A stretch of DNA of 64,000 bases from Amyelois transitella (lineage: Eukaryota; Arthropoda; Insecta; Lepidoptera; Pyralidae): positions 4,553,501 to 4,617,500 of the forward strand of contig NC_083510.1 in the NCBI RefSeq assembly GCF_032362555.1, in the 5' to 3' direction. The translations under genes and the position numbers were made by a program. Below are positions 8,920-20,700 of this stretch, in pieces. Numbering within the stretch: position 1 is the stretch's first letter; each line of letters starts with the position of its first letter. The notes beneath the pieces are model-generated. The model was not told the origin of the DNA. It saw only the letters and a program-made list of their open reading frames with translations, and searched no databases.

Positions 8920-9545
8920 TTGTGCTTTCCTTAGCGTCTGTCAGTGTCAAACTAGAAGAACAAATTTTGAAGAATCTATTAATCTACTCACGCGATATTG
9001 AACTTTATTTCAATTAATTAAAATTGATTTTAAGAAGTAAGTACATGACGTGCCAGAACGTCAAAACTACGATAGTGTTTCGTGTACACAGTTTATATTA
9101 TTTCATGTGTCATGTACCTACGCTACGTTGCATTTGCAATATTTGCATGCTGCTTTCATCTTCGTGATATCTTCAGTTTAAGAATTTTAATTTCTCAAGA
9201 GTGTTTGTAAAAAGCGACAACGTCCCAATGTAGGAATATTAATACGCTGCATATTATAAACTTTTACGTTAAAGTGTTTTCGATTTTACTGATAATGATT
9301 TTGTTTACCGTTCATTTATCATTTCATAAGTATTAATGTGCTAATGATAAAGAATTTATTTACACGTGAATTTACTGAGTTCTCCCTCAGCTCACCCCTA
9401 GCACCCTTATTCTCTGCCTATATATTGTTAGCTTCATATACAAAGAACAATTAACATATCGCTATTCTGTATTAATATCAAGGAAATAAATTATCATCTC
9501 GTTACCTGTATTCATTGATATTTCTTAATTTTTAAGTGATCCAGA
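8920..9545. promoter_or_regulatory. Upstream region and probable 5' UTR of TraB gene 1
   Basis: No reading frame of note lies here. The stretch is AT-rich and leads straight into the ATG at 9546, so it most likely holds the promoter and leader of the first TraB-domain gene. I see no confident TATA box or initiator. Confidence 0.35.
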
Positions 9546-12500
9546 ATGGAAGCTAGTGATCGCCTGCTGGGTACAGGTGGTGTGAGTAAAGACAAACAAT
9601 CAGCAAATATTAAACCATCCAGAGTCAAGTGTGACATTGTGAATGAATGTCAGATTTTTATCAAAGCTGAAGATGGAAGTGGTGATGCCCCCATGAATGT
9701 GACCGACAAGGCTGTGCTTAGTAAAAAAGGTTCCTATAATAAAATATTCATAGGTAGATTTTCATTAATCATAAATGAATTTTATTTTTATTAACATCAT
9801 TAGTCATTGCAAATCTTCATAAAATAACATTTGTTCAAGAAGTTATGCTTTTTACTCATTTTTTGAGATAAAATAAGTTTCATTATTTGATTTCTTGGTT
9901 TTTTAGGGAGTCCAAAATTTGTTACTTCAACACCTGATCAAAAGAAGGATAGTGCAACTGATAATTTGTCAGCTGATTCCAATCCTGAATGTGATTTTAT
10001 TGATCCTCATATAGAAGGTAATGATTTACAGTTTTAAGCAAAACATTTAAATAAACTTTGATGGACAATAAATTACTTTTTTAAGTGCCCCTCCATTCAT
10101 TAAGAGTCAAAAATACTAAGAGTACAAACAATATTTTTACTGTTTTCTTATATGCATAGATAATAGTGGTATGTGGTCATTTCATAAGCCAATACAGAGT
10201 AGTCATAGAGTACTAACTTATTAAAATATATAGTCAATACCTACCTCTACACTCAAAGAAGATTAGACCTGTGAAAGGTATTTATAAACTAACTCATTAT
10301 TGAAGACTTCTTTAAATATTCCATGTAGGAAAATTTGCATAAACAAGTCTCATTCTTTAGATGTTCCGGACTTGCCAATGGATGATGGCCTCCCCGACAC
10401 AGTGACAGTACTGAATGCTGAAGATGGAGGCAAAGTTTATGTAGTGGGCACGGCTCACTTCAGTTTGCAGTCCCAAGAGGATGTTTCTAAGGTATTTTTG
10501 ATTTTATTACAAAAAAATACTTAAAAAATAAGAAAAGAATGCACAATTAATACAGATTGAGTTAGCCTCAAAGTAAGTTTGAAACTTGTATTATGTGGTA
10601 CAAACTCAACAATGCTATGTTCAATAATAAATTCTTTGTTTCTAGAAGTATTTATTTTGTATATACATACATATAGTCATGTCTATATCTCGTGCGGATT
10701 TGACAGAGCCTACAGTGTTGAGAAGACTAAAAAGCCACATTCAGTTGTACAGCTTATGCATGTATGTAATGCTTATATAGATAAAAATCCAAGACCCAGG
10801 CCAATCAGAGAATGTTTGTTACTCATCATGCCCTGACTGGGATTCGAACATAAATATAGTGATAGTCTATTGCTTTAGGTACTGAATAAAGGTAACAATC
10901 TTGATATGTCTTTTTGTTGAAAAATGTTTTATATTAATTTATAGCCGTGAAAAAAAAGCAAAATGAAATAACAGATGTCATAATAAATTACTTTTGAAAG
11001 GTATTACTCATTTATTAATCTTAGAAATGTAATTTTAACAAAAAACTCTTTTATTGTTTACTTTTGTTTTAGTAGTAAGGAATGAACTATACTATACAGT
11101 TAAATCACGCCTCTATTCCGGAGGGGTAGGGAAAAAGTACATCTTTCCATAATCCATCTGTGCCATAATCCCTGCATGCTTATTTCATCTCATCCACATT
11201 CATAATTATTTGTTTTGCAAGTTTACTTTTATGTTTTTAAGGTTATTCAAGAAGTGAATCCACATATCGTAATGGTGGAATTGTGCCAGCAAAGAACTAA
11301 TATTTTGCTACTAGACGAAGAAATTATACTCAGAGAAGCCAAAAATATTAATATTAAGAAGATCAGGTGGGCATTCTGAAATAATGAATATTTTTAATAA
11401 TTGCGAAAGATATTTATAAAATTCTGCTGATGGAATGCTTTAAATTTTGGGAAGCAAAAATATAGAAAATAGTATACTACTTAAGCTTAGTAATACTACA
11501 AAGTACTATTACTAAGCTTAAGGAACTTATAAATCATACAATGTTATAAACAGAAGTTTTAAGAAAAAGAATAGTTGTTTTTTGAATGTCACATTATAAA
11601 ATAGTTTATTTTTAACAGGGAAACTATGGCTCAGAATGGTGTGTTCAATGGCCTTATGTACATTTTACTATTAAACATGTCCGCCCATATTACGAGAGAG
11701 CTGGGCATGGCGCCTGGTGGAGAATTTAGACGTGCTATGGCTGAGGTACCTATACTTTATTATCTTACAGTAATAACTAGTTAAGAGTAAGCTTTATTAG
11801 ATAAAAGAATATAATGCTCATCTGGGACTGATGAAAAATTTACACTGATTGTTTGTTGTCTCAACATACTTTTTCTTTTCTCATATTGAAACTTTGTTAC
11901 AGGCGAAGAAAATTCCGAACTGTATTGTCCAACTCGGCGACCGGCCGATCGACATAACTTTGCATAGGGCCATTGCATCACTGTCCTGGGGACAGACTAT
12001 ACGTTTCATTTGGCATTTGCTCACATCAAATAAGAGTATAAGGTAAAGAACAGTCCTGTTTTTGTCAGTAGAACTTGGGTGACCGAGCAGAGCTCAGTGT
12101 TTTTGTTAACTGTTTCAAATTACTATCTTATACGGGAATATAATTTGGGTGAAAATATGGGAAATTGGAATTATTACAGACGTAGGACCTAGCTTAGATC
12201 GTTTTTTTTTGCCCTGGGTTCACCTTTAATCATTTTCCCATATAAGATCTCTGTATAAAATAATACCATGGTCATGTATCTAACAGCGAAGTGAATTGCT
12301 GTAAGTGTGTTAAGCATTATTTTTTTAAGTTTTCTTCATAACATTTTATGGATTTATCTTCTGTCTTATGTCTAAAATTTAGTAATGTTTTTGTATTATA
12401 ACCTGGGCCTTAAGTGCATATTTTTCTACTATTGGCCTAAAAAATTTCTTATTTAAATCACAAAATAATATTTTACGAAGCTTTACCTTTCAGTAGCGCA

Positions 12501-14319
12501 GTTCTTTTTTTATTTTCACAGCGCTGAGGAAGTAGAAAAGTGCAAACAGAAGAAGATGCTAGAGGACATGTTGGAGGAAATGGCGCAAGAGTTTCCCGCT
12601 TTAGAGCGAGTCTTTGTTGTCGAGAGGGACATGTTTCTGTGTCACTCGCTACAACTCGCCGCAATGCAGCCACGTCAGTATTATAAAAAAAAATAACAAC
12701 AAAAGTAAAAAGTTCTGTCTGATTTGCAATACGGTTTTGTCCTGCAATTATGTAACACTAACTGTGCCCGCGACTCCGTTCGCGTGGATAAGTTATTTTG
12801 GTTCATCATTTATACCCTCAAGAGTGAATAGTTTTCCCCGTCGTTTCACATTTTCCATTATTTATTTGCTCCTAATAGTTGAAGCGTGATGTTATATAGC
12901 CTAAAGCCTTTCTCGATTCATGGCCTTTTCAACACAAAAATAATTTTTAAATTTGAACCAGTAGGTAGTTCCTGAGATTAGCGCGTTCAAACAAACAAAC
13001 TCTTCAGCTTTATAATATTAGTATAGATATTACATATTAGGTATTGGTGTGGGTATTTGCAAAAAACACCTGATGATAGTGTAGAGACTATTGTGATGTT
13101 CATCAGTAAAAAATCACTAGGTACACTTCAGAGTCTTTTATAGGTCATCTTATCATATTATCTTAGGTAATCTAGATATGTATCGCTTAGTATAATTTTC
13201 AGAAAGGAACTGATGGTGGGCCTACAAACGTTGTAAACATATGAGAGTGAAAAAATAATTGAACATACATAATGTACATACACATCTTTATCCTGTGTGT
13301 GATAGGCTGCTAACTCATCGCCTAAAAGAAGAATACCATGTATATAAGCCTTTCCCTTAGTCGCATTTTACGACACCCATGGGAAAGAGATGGAGTGGTC
13401 CTATTTATATTGGTGCCGGGAACCACACACAACAGAACCACAATAAAAACGCTATAAATAATTGAACTAACCTTATTCTGCTCTCACTATATCTGTTTCC
13501 TGATTTCCGCATAGTGTCCATGGACGCGAATGTTCAACAAGCCTTGATGCAAATTGAAAGATTTCTTTTAATTTAAATGTTTATACATATAACAGTAATT
13601 ATTTTGCTTATAATTAAGGATAGTGTGCTCTATTGCAATACATTAACATCCATTTTCGAAAGGACAGACGAATTTGTTTGGTTCGGTTGTGTTTTCAGCA
13701 AGATTGTGGGTATAGGGTATAGATACTACGTCGATGACTTGAGAAAACAGTTTTTTTTTTATTTTTATACAGGTAGAGAGCCTTGTCGCATAGTGGGAGT
13801 GGTTGGCATTGGTCACGTGAATGGTATCGTGCAGCATTGGGGCAAGATAAAACCACAGGACATACCACCGTTGCTAGAGTAAGTTATTGTTAAATACTAT
13901 TATATATTGACGACGATTGTGTGTTCATTTTATTGGATGTTGTTATTGGATTGATCAAATCCGCTCCCGCGGGAATTTTGGGTAGGTATTCCTCTTTTAC
14001 TTTAGACCACATAACAGATAATCTTTTCGAGATTATCGGCTCTGTCTGTTCCGTAAGGGATAAAGGCGTGATTATATGTTGACACATTCTCAAAATCAAT
14101 TTTACCACTAGTAAGCCATTCAGATGTATATATTCGTGCGTTATGTATATTCAAGACTATCATGTTTGCCCCCGTATATGACAAAGACGTAATTATTCTT
14201 GCAGCGTGCCGCCGCCATCTTTGACGACTCGCGTGGTGCGCGTGTCGGTGCGCGTGGCGCTGGCGGGCGCGCTCGTGTACGCGGCCGCGCGTCTCATGCC
14301 GCGCCGCTGGCTGCCATGA
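9546..14319 (+). CDS. TraB domain-containing protein 1 (TRABD-like), 9 coding exons
   Basis: Predicted exons: 9546-9729 (or ending 9720), 9907-10017, 10361-10491, 11242-11366, 11619-11745, 11903-12042, 12522-12673, 13773-13878, 14205-14319. All junctions are GT-AG and keep frame, giving about 396 residues. Family motifs appear in the usual order: GTAHFS (128-133), VELCQQR (154-160), APGGEFRRA (215-223), LGDRP (237-241) and VVGIGHVNGI (333-342). The first 98 residues are hydrophilic and acidic. The last exon encodes a hydrophobic C-terminal segment (about 376-391) followed by RRW, like a tail anchor. TraB/PrgY-family proteins have been suggested to be metal-dependent peptidase relatives; the animal TRABD is associated with mitochondrial membranes. 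The exact substrate is unknown. A tandem paralog follows at 17710. Introns hold RTE-family and other repeat fragments. Confidence 0.88.
10650..10770 (-). repeat. RTE-derived short repeat, 3' half, in TraB1 intron 3
   Basis: Read on the minus strand, it contains the degraded equivalents of CTGTCTACCCCGCAAGGG and the following tail, bordered by ATGT-type repeats (plus-strand ATACATACATA at 10661 onward). The 5' head is absent. Confidence 0.6.
11101..11225 (-). repeat. Degraded RTE 3' end in TraB1 intron 3
   Basis: The minus strand matches the end of the RTE ORF: the plus-strand start AAATCACGCCTCTATTCCGG corresponds to the reverse complement of the intact 3' end at 57625-57655, and weaker similarity continues through the last 100 bp of the ORF. 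It is clearly older than the copies at 7718 and 54250. Confidence 0.7.
11480..11522. repeat. Snap-back palindrome, 16-bp arms, in TraB1 intron 4
   Basis: Arms 11480-11495 and 11507-11522 are perfect reverse complements with an 11-nt spacer. No transposon-like ends are evident. Confidence 0.9.
12761..13028 (+). repeat. Interspersed repeat with CCCGCGACTCCG head, in TraB1 intron 7
   Basis: It starts GTGCCCGCGACTCCGTTCGCG and ends with an AAACAAACAAAC tract followed by TTTATAATATTAGTATAGAT. A second copy of the same family and orientation lies in SUMF1 intron 3 (26424-26700). This is a type of repeat I recognise as very abundant in Lepidoptera; its class is not clear from sequence alone. Confidence 0.7.
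13304..13437 (-). repeat. RTE-derived short repeat, 5' half, in TraB1 intron 7
   Basis: The minus strand carries the head (TGGTTCCCGGCACCAATA) through GACGACATCCATGGGAAAGAGATGG-type sequence to the GCGATGAG part. The RTE-like tail is missing, which is unusual for a target-primed insertion and suggests a later deletion. Confidence 0.75.
14025..14085 (+). repeat. RTE-derived short repeat, 3' tail fragment
   Basis: About 60 bp corresponds to the tail box (GGCTCTGTCTGTTCCGTAAG) and the following GGCGTGATTATATGT in TraB1 intron 8. Confidence 0.55.
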
Positions 14320-14404
14320 TGACGCACACGCTAGTAAGTCACTATCTCCGCAGTTTAATGAGTCTACCGTTTATTGTCACACCAGTTGGCTACACTGTCG
14401 ACTA

Positions 14405-14750
14405 TTCTTAGTCCCGGTTACATCCTCGCGTCTTTGGAGAGGAGCTCCAGGTGCGCCAATGATCACGCTTCTGGATTGGGTAAGCCAGGTTCTAACACGG
14501 AGCGACTCGCGTCTGACCTCCGCGACCTTTACAGGGGAAACTAACACGTATTGGATCATGGTTACACATTAAGTTGCCTGAATGCGCAAGTTTCCTCTCG
14601 ATGATATCGCTCACTGTAAAAGCATCGATTACCACTGAAACTGATATACCTACATAACTCACAAAAAGAGTCATTGGTGCATGGCCAAGGTGGAATTTGA
14701 ACCCGTGCCTCCATATGCGTATCAAATATTTTTAAAATGGCATCTTGTCG
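14405..14750 (+). repeat. Lepidopteran interspersed repeat (GGATTGGGTAAG family)
   Basis: Shares with 47171-47372 the ordered blocks CTGGATTGGGTAAGNCAGGTT, GACCTCCGC, CGTATTGGATCATGGTTACAC and TTGCCTGAATG. It also has the block AGAGTCATTGGTGCATGGCC downstream. I recognise this as a common moth repeat; its mobilising class is uncertain. It starts about 85 bp after the TraB gene 1 stop and probably lies in its 3' UTR. Confidence 0.65.
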
Positions 14751-15703
14751 ATTCCCTGCCTAGTAAGTCACTATCACATGCCTAATATGTCAGTTTGTTT
14801 GTTTGTAAACTCTTTATTGCACATAAAAATAAATATAACCAATTACAAAATAGTTATTAGATTCATTGTTTTTGGAATCACCAGTTAATCCACTGTCGAT
14901 TAAGGTTCTAAACAATAGCAATGTTTTCTAAATGTATTAACTTTATGAAACTCTATATATAATAAAATATTTCTACACTCGTACCAATAAAATACAAATA
15001 ATGCACTTCTTACCGTTTCGCTCGCCGTCGATATAGTTACGGTCGTAAAGTTTTATGGTATTCTTGCTATTTTGCTGGCGAGAGAGTTATATAGACAGTA
15101 TTAGCCCGCTTATGTATTCTCATGTAACATACCTTTATTTTATCTCAGACGTTTCGAATAATGTTACAATAATGTTTGTAAATAGCACATTTCTACTATT
15201 TAAAATAGATTATAGAGAGAGAGAGAGAAGGAAGAAAAAGGTAAACGAATCAAGTAACTGTAATTAATTTTTTTACAGGTCTCTTCTGCATAATTCTTTT
15301 AAAGACTAATAGGTAAGAAGAATTCAATTTGAAAACGAATGTTTGTGTGATAAAGTGTAATTGTTAATGGTGAATATATTGTTATAATTATACACAGTTA
15401 TTGAATTTATCTTAAAATAATAGGTATAGTCTTAATTTTTTTATCTCAGATGACTTTATCAACTTACTTTGTAGCTCATATTTATGTTCATTACGTATGT
15501 CTGCTATGTTTCTGTCCTACTTAATTATTATTTACTAAAGTGGCTGATTCATTAAAAGCTTTAAGGCCTTATGTCTTTAGTAAGAATTGCCGATAGTGTT
15601 ATCCGTAATGCCTTTTCAATTCATATATCTGGCCATATTGTAGGGTAATTGGACAAAATATAAGTATTACTTGAAATTATGAGTAAGTACCTAGTTACTC
15701 AAT

Positions 15704-15832
15704 TTCAAAAACTATACCACGAAATAATATGACATCTTAGTCTCAAAGATAGTACCGCAAAGTCTATTTTTACTATCTTCTTTTATGATCTTTTAGTCTA
15801 AGGTGTCATATTATTTCGTGGTTTGTTTTTGA
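15704..15832. mobile_element. MITE-like hairpin element, about 130 bp
   Basis: The two ends form an imperfect inverted repeat of about 38 bp (left CCACGAAATAATATGACATC, right its near-perfect reverse complement ending near 15832), with a roughly 50-bp unrelated centre. No coding capacity. Target duplication not clear. Confidence 0.6.
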
Positions 15833-17309
15833 ACTTAAGGAACTACTAATAATTTTAAAAACTTTTTGTCAAACGGTCCCTACAATATGGCTACAATATA
15901 CGTTGCCAGCCTCTATCTACATGTCCATTATCGTCTTACCTTTAAAAAAAATTTACGAGGTAGAAAAACACCTTAATATACGATACAAGCGAAGTCAAAG
16001 TGTGTAGATTGACCTCTCAAACAAAGTCACTTATTATATCCAACATCATCTATATGTATATCAACTAGCAAGACATGGATGATAGCCACAATCTTATTTA
16101 CATAACCATTTTTGTTCATGGCTCAAAATTTATTTTTATCACCTTTTATGTTCCCTGACACATGCCATTCCATCTTTGTTCAAATCTATTGCTGTTTCTC
16201 TTCTACCGTAGTTCTTCTACGTAGGATAAAATTATAGTGGCTTTTACCTAACATTTCCCATCTTTTATCAGATCTCTGATTATTTAACATAGAAACACAT
16301 CTAGACACTCTGTGCTTCGCTTGCTGTTAGATATAAATATATTAGATGCACTCGCTTATTTATGATTTTTCCAAAACTAATTACCTTAATCCTGTAACTA
16401 CCGGTATCTTCACTTAAGAGTTTTCTAACTGTCTTTAGAATGCCGAATAAAATATAATAAGGATATCACTGTACTATAGTAAGGAAACTTATTCAAGAAA
16501 ATAGGTACACAAAGATTTCATTTTGGCTTACTCTTACTACTTATTTTTTAAACTAATTATTCACAAAAAGGCCGAATTTCGTTTAAGAAGGAAACAAATA
16601 CCTATATAACTATAATTTCATTTATTTTCTACTGAGTAACCATGCAAACTGCAATATTTTTTTTTATTTTATTGAAATGACATTGAAATTATGTAATTAG
16701 TACTGCATATTGGTGTAAATATGTAATATTAATACTTACTTTATAATTTCGGTCTAGCGATTTTATCGTTAGACTTTAATTATTGGAATTTAATGTATGT
16801 AGAAAATTTATTAAGTTTTATTCATGTCAGGTACGTGATATAGCCAGAATAGCATGATCAGTTTTAATTTGATTCAATAATAATTATCTTCATAAAACAT
16901 ATTTAGTTTCATGCAATTTAATAAATAATATCTTAAAATGCTTAGATTAATGTTCATTTTCAAATGTTCTTGAGAACTGTGATAATGAGCAACACACATG
17001 TCCATCCTTTATTAATTATATGAATAACATGTACAAGTTGATAAGAGTGTAATTTTCATATGACTTTGTTAATATGGAAATATGTGCTGATCTGAAATAT
17101 TGGTGGTCACAACTTAGGACTCCAACGATTACTTCAATAAATTTATTATTATTATCTATTGTGTTTGTCTTATGTGTCTTTTGTAAGTTGTTCCCTTGAT
17201 TTTATTACGGGTTGATTGAAAGAGGTAAGGTTTTAAGAAATAATAATAATGCCTGAAGCGAATTAAATAATGTGTTTGCTTTTGTCTAAGTTTAAGTACA
17301 ATGCGTTTA

Positions 17310-17540
17310 CTAGCTTTTACCCGCATCTTCGCCCGCGCGAATTTGCGCCACCCACAAAAAGGTTTTACGCAAATCCCGCGGAAATTAGAATTATAGATTT
17401 TACCAGGATAAAGGACACCCTATGTCCATGTCTATGAAGCAGGTTCAGATTCTCTAAATTATATATAGTAGGTACACGAAGTTTCAAGAAGATTGGTTTA
17501 GTAGAAATCGTGTGAAAACGAAAAAACTAACTAAATAAAC
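17310..17540 (+). repeat. Degraded CCCGC-head interspersed repeat
   Basis: It opens with ACTAGCTTTTACCCGCATCT and continues with the downstream part of this abundant insect repeat type (a block mentioning GAAGCAGGTTCAGATTC, then GTTTCAAGAAGATTGGTT). It ends just upstream of the proposed first exon of TraB gene 2. Confidence 0.45.
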
Positions 17541-17709
17541 CAATTGACGCTGGCTTTAAATACACTGCGTAAAAATTATAATGTAAAATTGACAGTAAAA
17601 TATCACTCAAAACCATGGACAGACCGAAAGCAACAATTATAAAAAAATTCTAAATAAACGCATTTTAACATGACAAAATTTATAGTATATAAAAAATTCT
17701 CTTTGAAAT

Positions 17710-20700
17710 ATGATAAACCGGACATGTAACATTATCAGATATTACAACACTGTGATTGATTCTGTCGTGCTCGCGAAGAGAATTACTAGGACACCCAGTA
17801 AGTACTCAAAGCTGTCCTATACGTCCTGAGTAGATGTTCAATTAAGTATTGACAACAATACAGAGTACAAGTTTATTGTTGGGCTTTAAAACAGTGGTAG
17901 ATCGCTTATTTTGAAAATTATATCTAGCCCAGTTCCTTGACAGATTGAATAAATGCACGGAAATAAAAGTATAGAGTTACAGGCTTGTATATCTTCGGAA
18001 GGCCGACCCCGGACCCCGAAACACTTCTGTGGAGGGTGCAAGAGAGGTTAAAGTCGTGTAAAATGTAAATGAAGAAAAGTAACTATAAACTGGAAATAAC
18101 GTTTCATCTTCCCTTCCAGGAAAACGTGGAACGTTTAACTCTTTACTCGGTTCATCGCAAAGATATCTGAGTGACGGAGGATTGTCATTGCCTCCAGCAG
18201 CCACTCTCATTCAGAATGATAGCCAAGGGACCGTCGTGTTACTCGGCACCGTCCATTTCAGTAAACAATCAGTTGAAGATGTTTCAATGGTTAATAGATA
18301 TAATTACCTATATAGTACAAATCAAACAAATTTGCTAGCCCCACACATTTTCCTGTTTATCCCTACTTAAGGTCCCTACTAAATTAAATCACTTGTACCC
18401 TCTTCTACATTAGATATTAAATCATAGGGCCAAACCATAACCATTTGGATACTCCAAATGGTTATGGTTTGGCCCTATGATTTAATACATAAAAAAATAT
18501 AGAAGTAGTAATGTAAAGTTAAAATTAAAAAAAAAAAGAGTTTCAAATATTTGTGACCGAGCCGAAAATTGCGGTGCAAGATTGCGTTGGTTGGTTGGTT
18601 GTATTATATTATTCTGACTTCTATGGACAAAACAATGTGCTGATTAACTTGTGGAAAGCATGGCGAGAACACAGGTTTTCTTTTTATGTATGTTGCAGCA
18701 TATTTTCCCTGTTGAATTGTTATTGATATACCATATTTAATTCATAAAACAGATAGTGAAGACGTTGAATCCAAACGCTATACTTGTAGAACTATGTCGG
18801 CAAAGAGTGTCTCTGTTGGAATTAGATGACAAGAAGTTCTTGGAAGATGCCCAAAAGTTTGACGCTAGGAAAATGAAGTAAGTGAAAAAATAATTAATGG
18901 CTATCAAAGTCTTTTGGTTCTTTTGGTGAAATGTTTGTATAGGATCTGCCGCTTAGTAAATATTGTTAATTAATTATTGAAATTAATTGAAATCTTGTAT
19001 AGGACCTAAGCTAAATAAGCCATATTTTTGTTTTGCCAGGGATGCTGTGAAAGGCCAAAACTTGGTCTCAGGCATGTTACACGCTATGTTACTCAAGACT
19101 TATGCAGATATTGCAAAAGAATTGGGAGTTGCACCAGGGGGAGAATTCAGAAGAGCTTATCAAGAGGTGTTTCCATGTGATTTGTTGATGTTGACATGTT
19201 GATTAAAATAAGTAAACAGACTCAAAATTTCGCCGAAAATGTGTTCGGAACAAACAAATTCATCCGCCCGTTAGAAAATGGATCTTAATGTATTACAATA
19301 AAGCACACAATTCTTAAATATAAAACTCTGCTCATTAGAGGAATAACATTGTAAAACGATCGTGGTCACAGACAGATTTCGGGTTCACTGTAGTAAGAAG
19401 AGAGGAATCAATTAATGTTTTTTTTATAATTAGATTAATTGATAAATAATAACGTATTTCAGATGAAAAGGATACCTGGTTGCAAACTTTTCTTAGGAGA
19501 TCGACCTATACAAATAACAATTGCACGAGCATTTCAGTCTTTAAATGTCTATGAATTAGGTCAAGTGCTTTATCACCTAACTACTTCAAATCCAAAACCA
19601 TTAGAGTAAGTATTTATTTATTGACACCTAAGTACCTACATCCTATTACCATAGATTATACGGCCTCTGTGGCGCAGCGGTAGTGCGCTTGTCTGTGTCA
19701 CCGGAGGTCCCGGGTTCGAATCCCGGCCAGGGCATGATGAGAAACGAACTTTCTCTGATTGGCCGTATATATTTATAGATGAACTATAAACAACTAACAT
19801 ACCTACATCCCAGCTTAAATGAAATATATAAACGATTAGCACATATTCAGCTGAAAACCGTACGAAACATACCTACAAATTTGTCAGTCCGTTTGAAAAT
19901 GAATCTTAAAATAAATATAAAACTCCTCATTCCCAATGAGTTTTTTGAATGCCGTAGGAAAATCTGTAAAATACCTTAGTTTAGTAAGGACGTTACTTTT
20001 TGTTTAAGATCTCAGCTTTAAATAGATAGAGAAATATGTTAATTAAATATAATGGAGACCAACCTTCATTTTAAAAGGTTACATTTTGCTGTAGGTAGGT
20101 ACCTACATCCGTGGGATAACATAACCAAATTCAAAAATTAAAAAAAAATATATAATTTCCATTGCAGTAGAAATTCACTGGAGAAGTATAAAGATAGAGA
20201 TTTCGTGCAAGCTCAGTTCGAAGAAATCACGAGGGATGTACCGGCATTCAAGAAGATTTTTCATGTGTTCGTCGACGAACGTGATAAATGTCTTGCATAT
20301 TCGTTGCAAGAGTGTGTGCGCACTGGTATGTTTTCTAAACTATTTACGTAAGTTTTTATATATACTTATATTTAATTATCACTCGGGCGTATTTTGGATC
20401 ATTCTTACGATATTTTCACTCACCGTACCTATTTTATTTTCATGGGCATATAAATATTTGTATATAAAGCCAGCGTTTTTGTTTTCTTAGTTTTATATTT
20501 TTTAAGACACAGTAGTATCTTAATTAGTATTTTTCTCTTTAGTGAATAATCCCCGAGTTCTGGCCGTTGTTGGGATGGGCCATGTTGATGGGATAGTCAA
20601 ATATTATGGAAGAATGAAACAAGAAGACATTGTTCCTCTGTTATTGTAAGTAACTATTATGCTTAGTTTGATTTACTTAAAATTAATTTGACAATTAAAT

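Larger units (their letters stand above)
14320..17709. other. Intergenic region between the two TraB genes
   Basis: Contains the 3' UTR of TraB gene 1 (possible AATAAA at 14828-14833), a lepidopteran-type repeat at 14405-14750, a GA microsatellite at about 15214-15229, a hairpin MITE-like element at 15704-15832, and a degraded CCCGC-type repeat around 17310-17540. I see no additional coding exon. Confidence 0.5.

Noticed and set aside
12473..12889. ORFs overlapping TraB gene 1 exon 7 on both strands
   Set aside because: Antisense or out-of-frame shadows of a well-supported exon.
19662..19734. Functional tRNA gene
   Set aside because: A and B boxes are present, but a recognised SINE body follows directly and the acceptor-stem pairing is poor.
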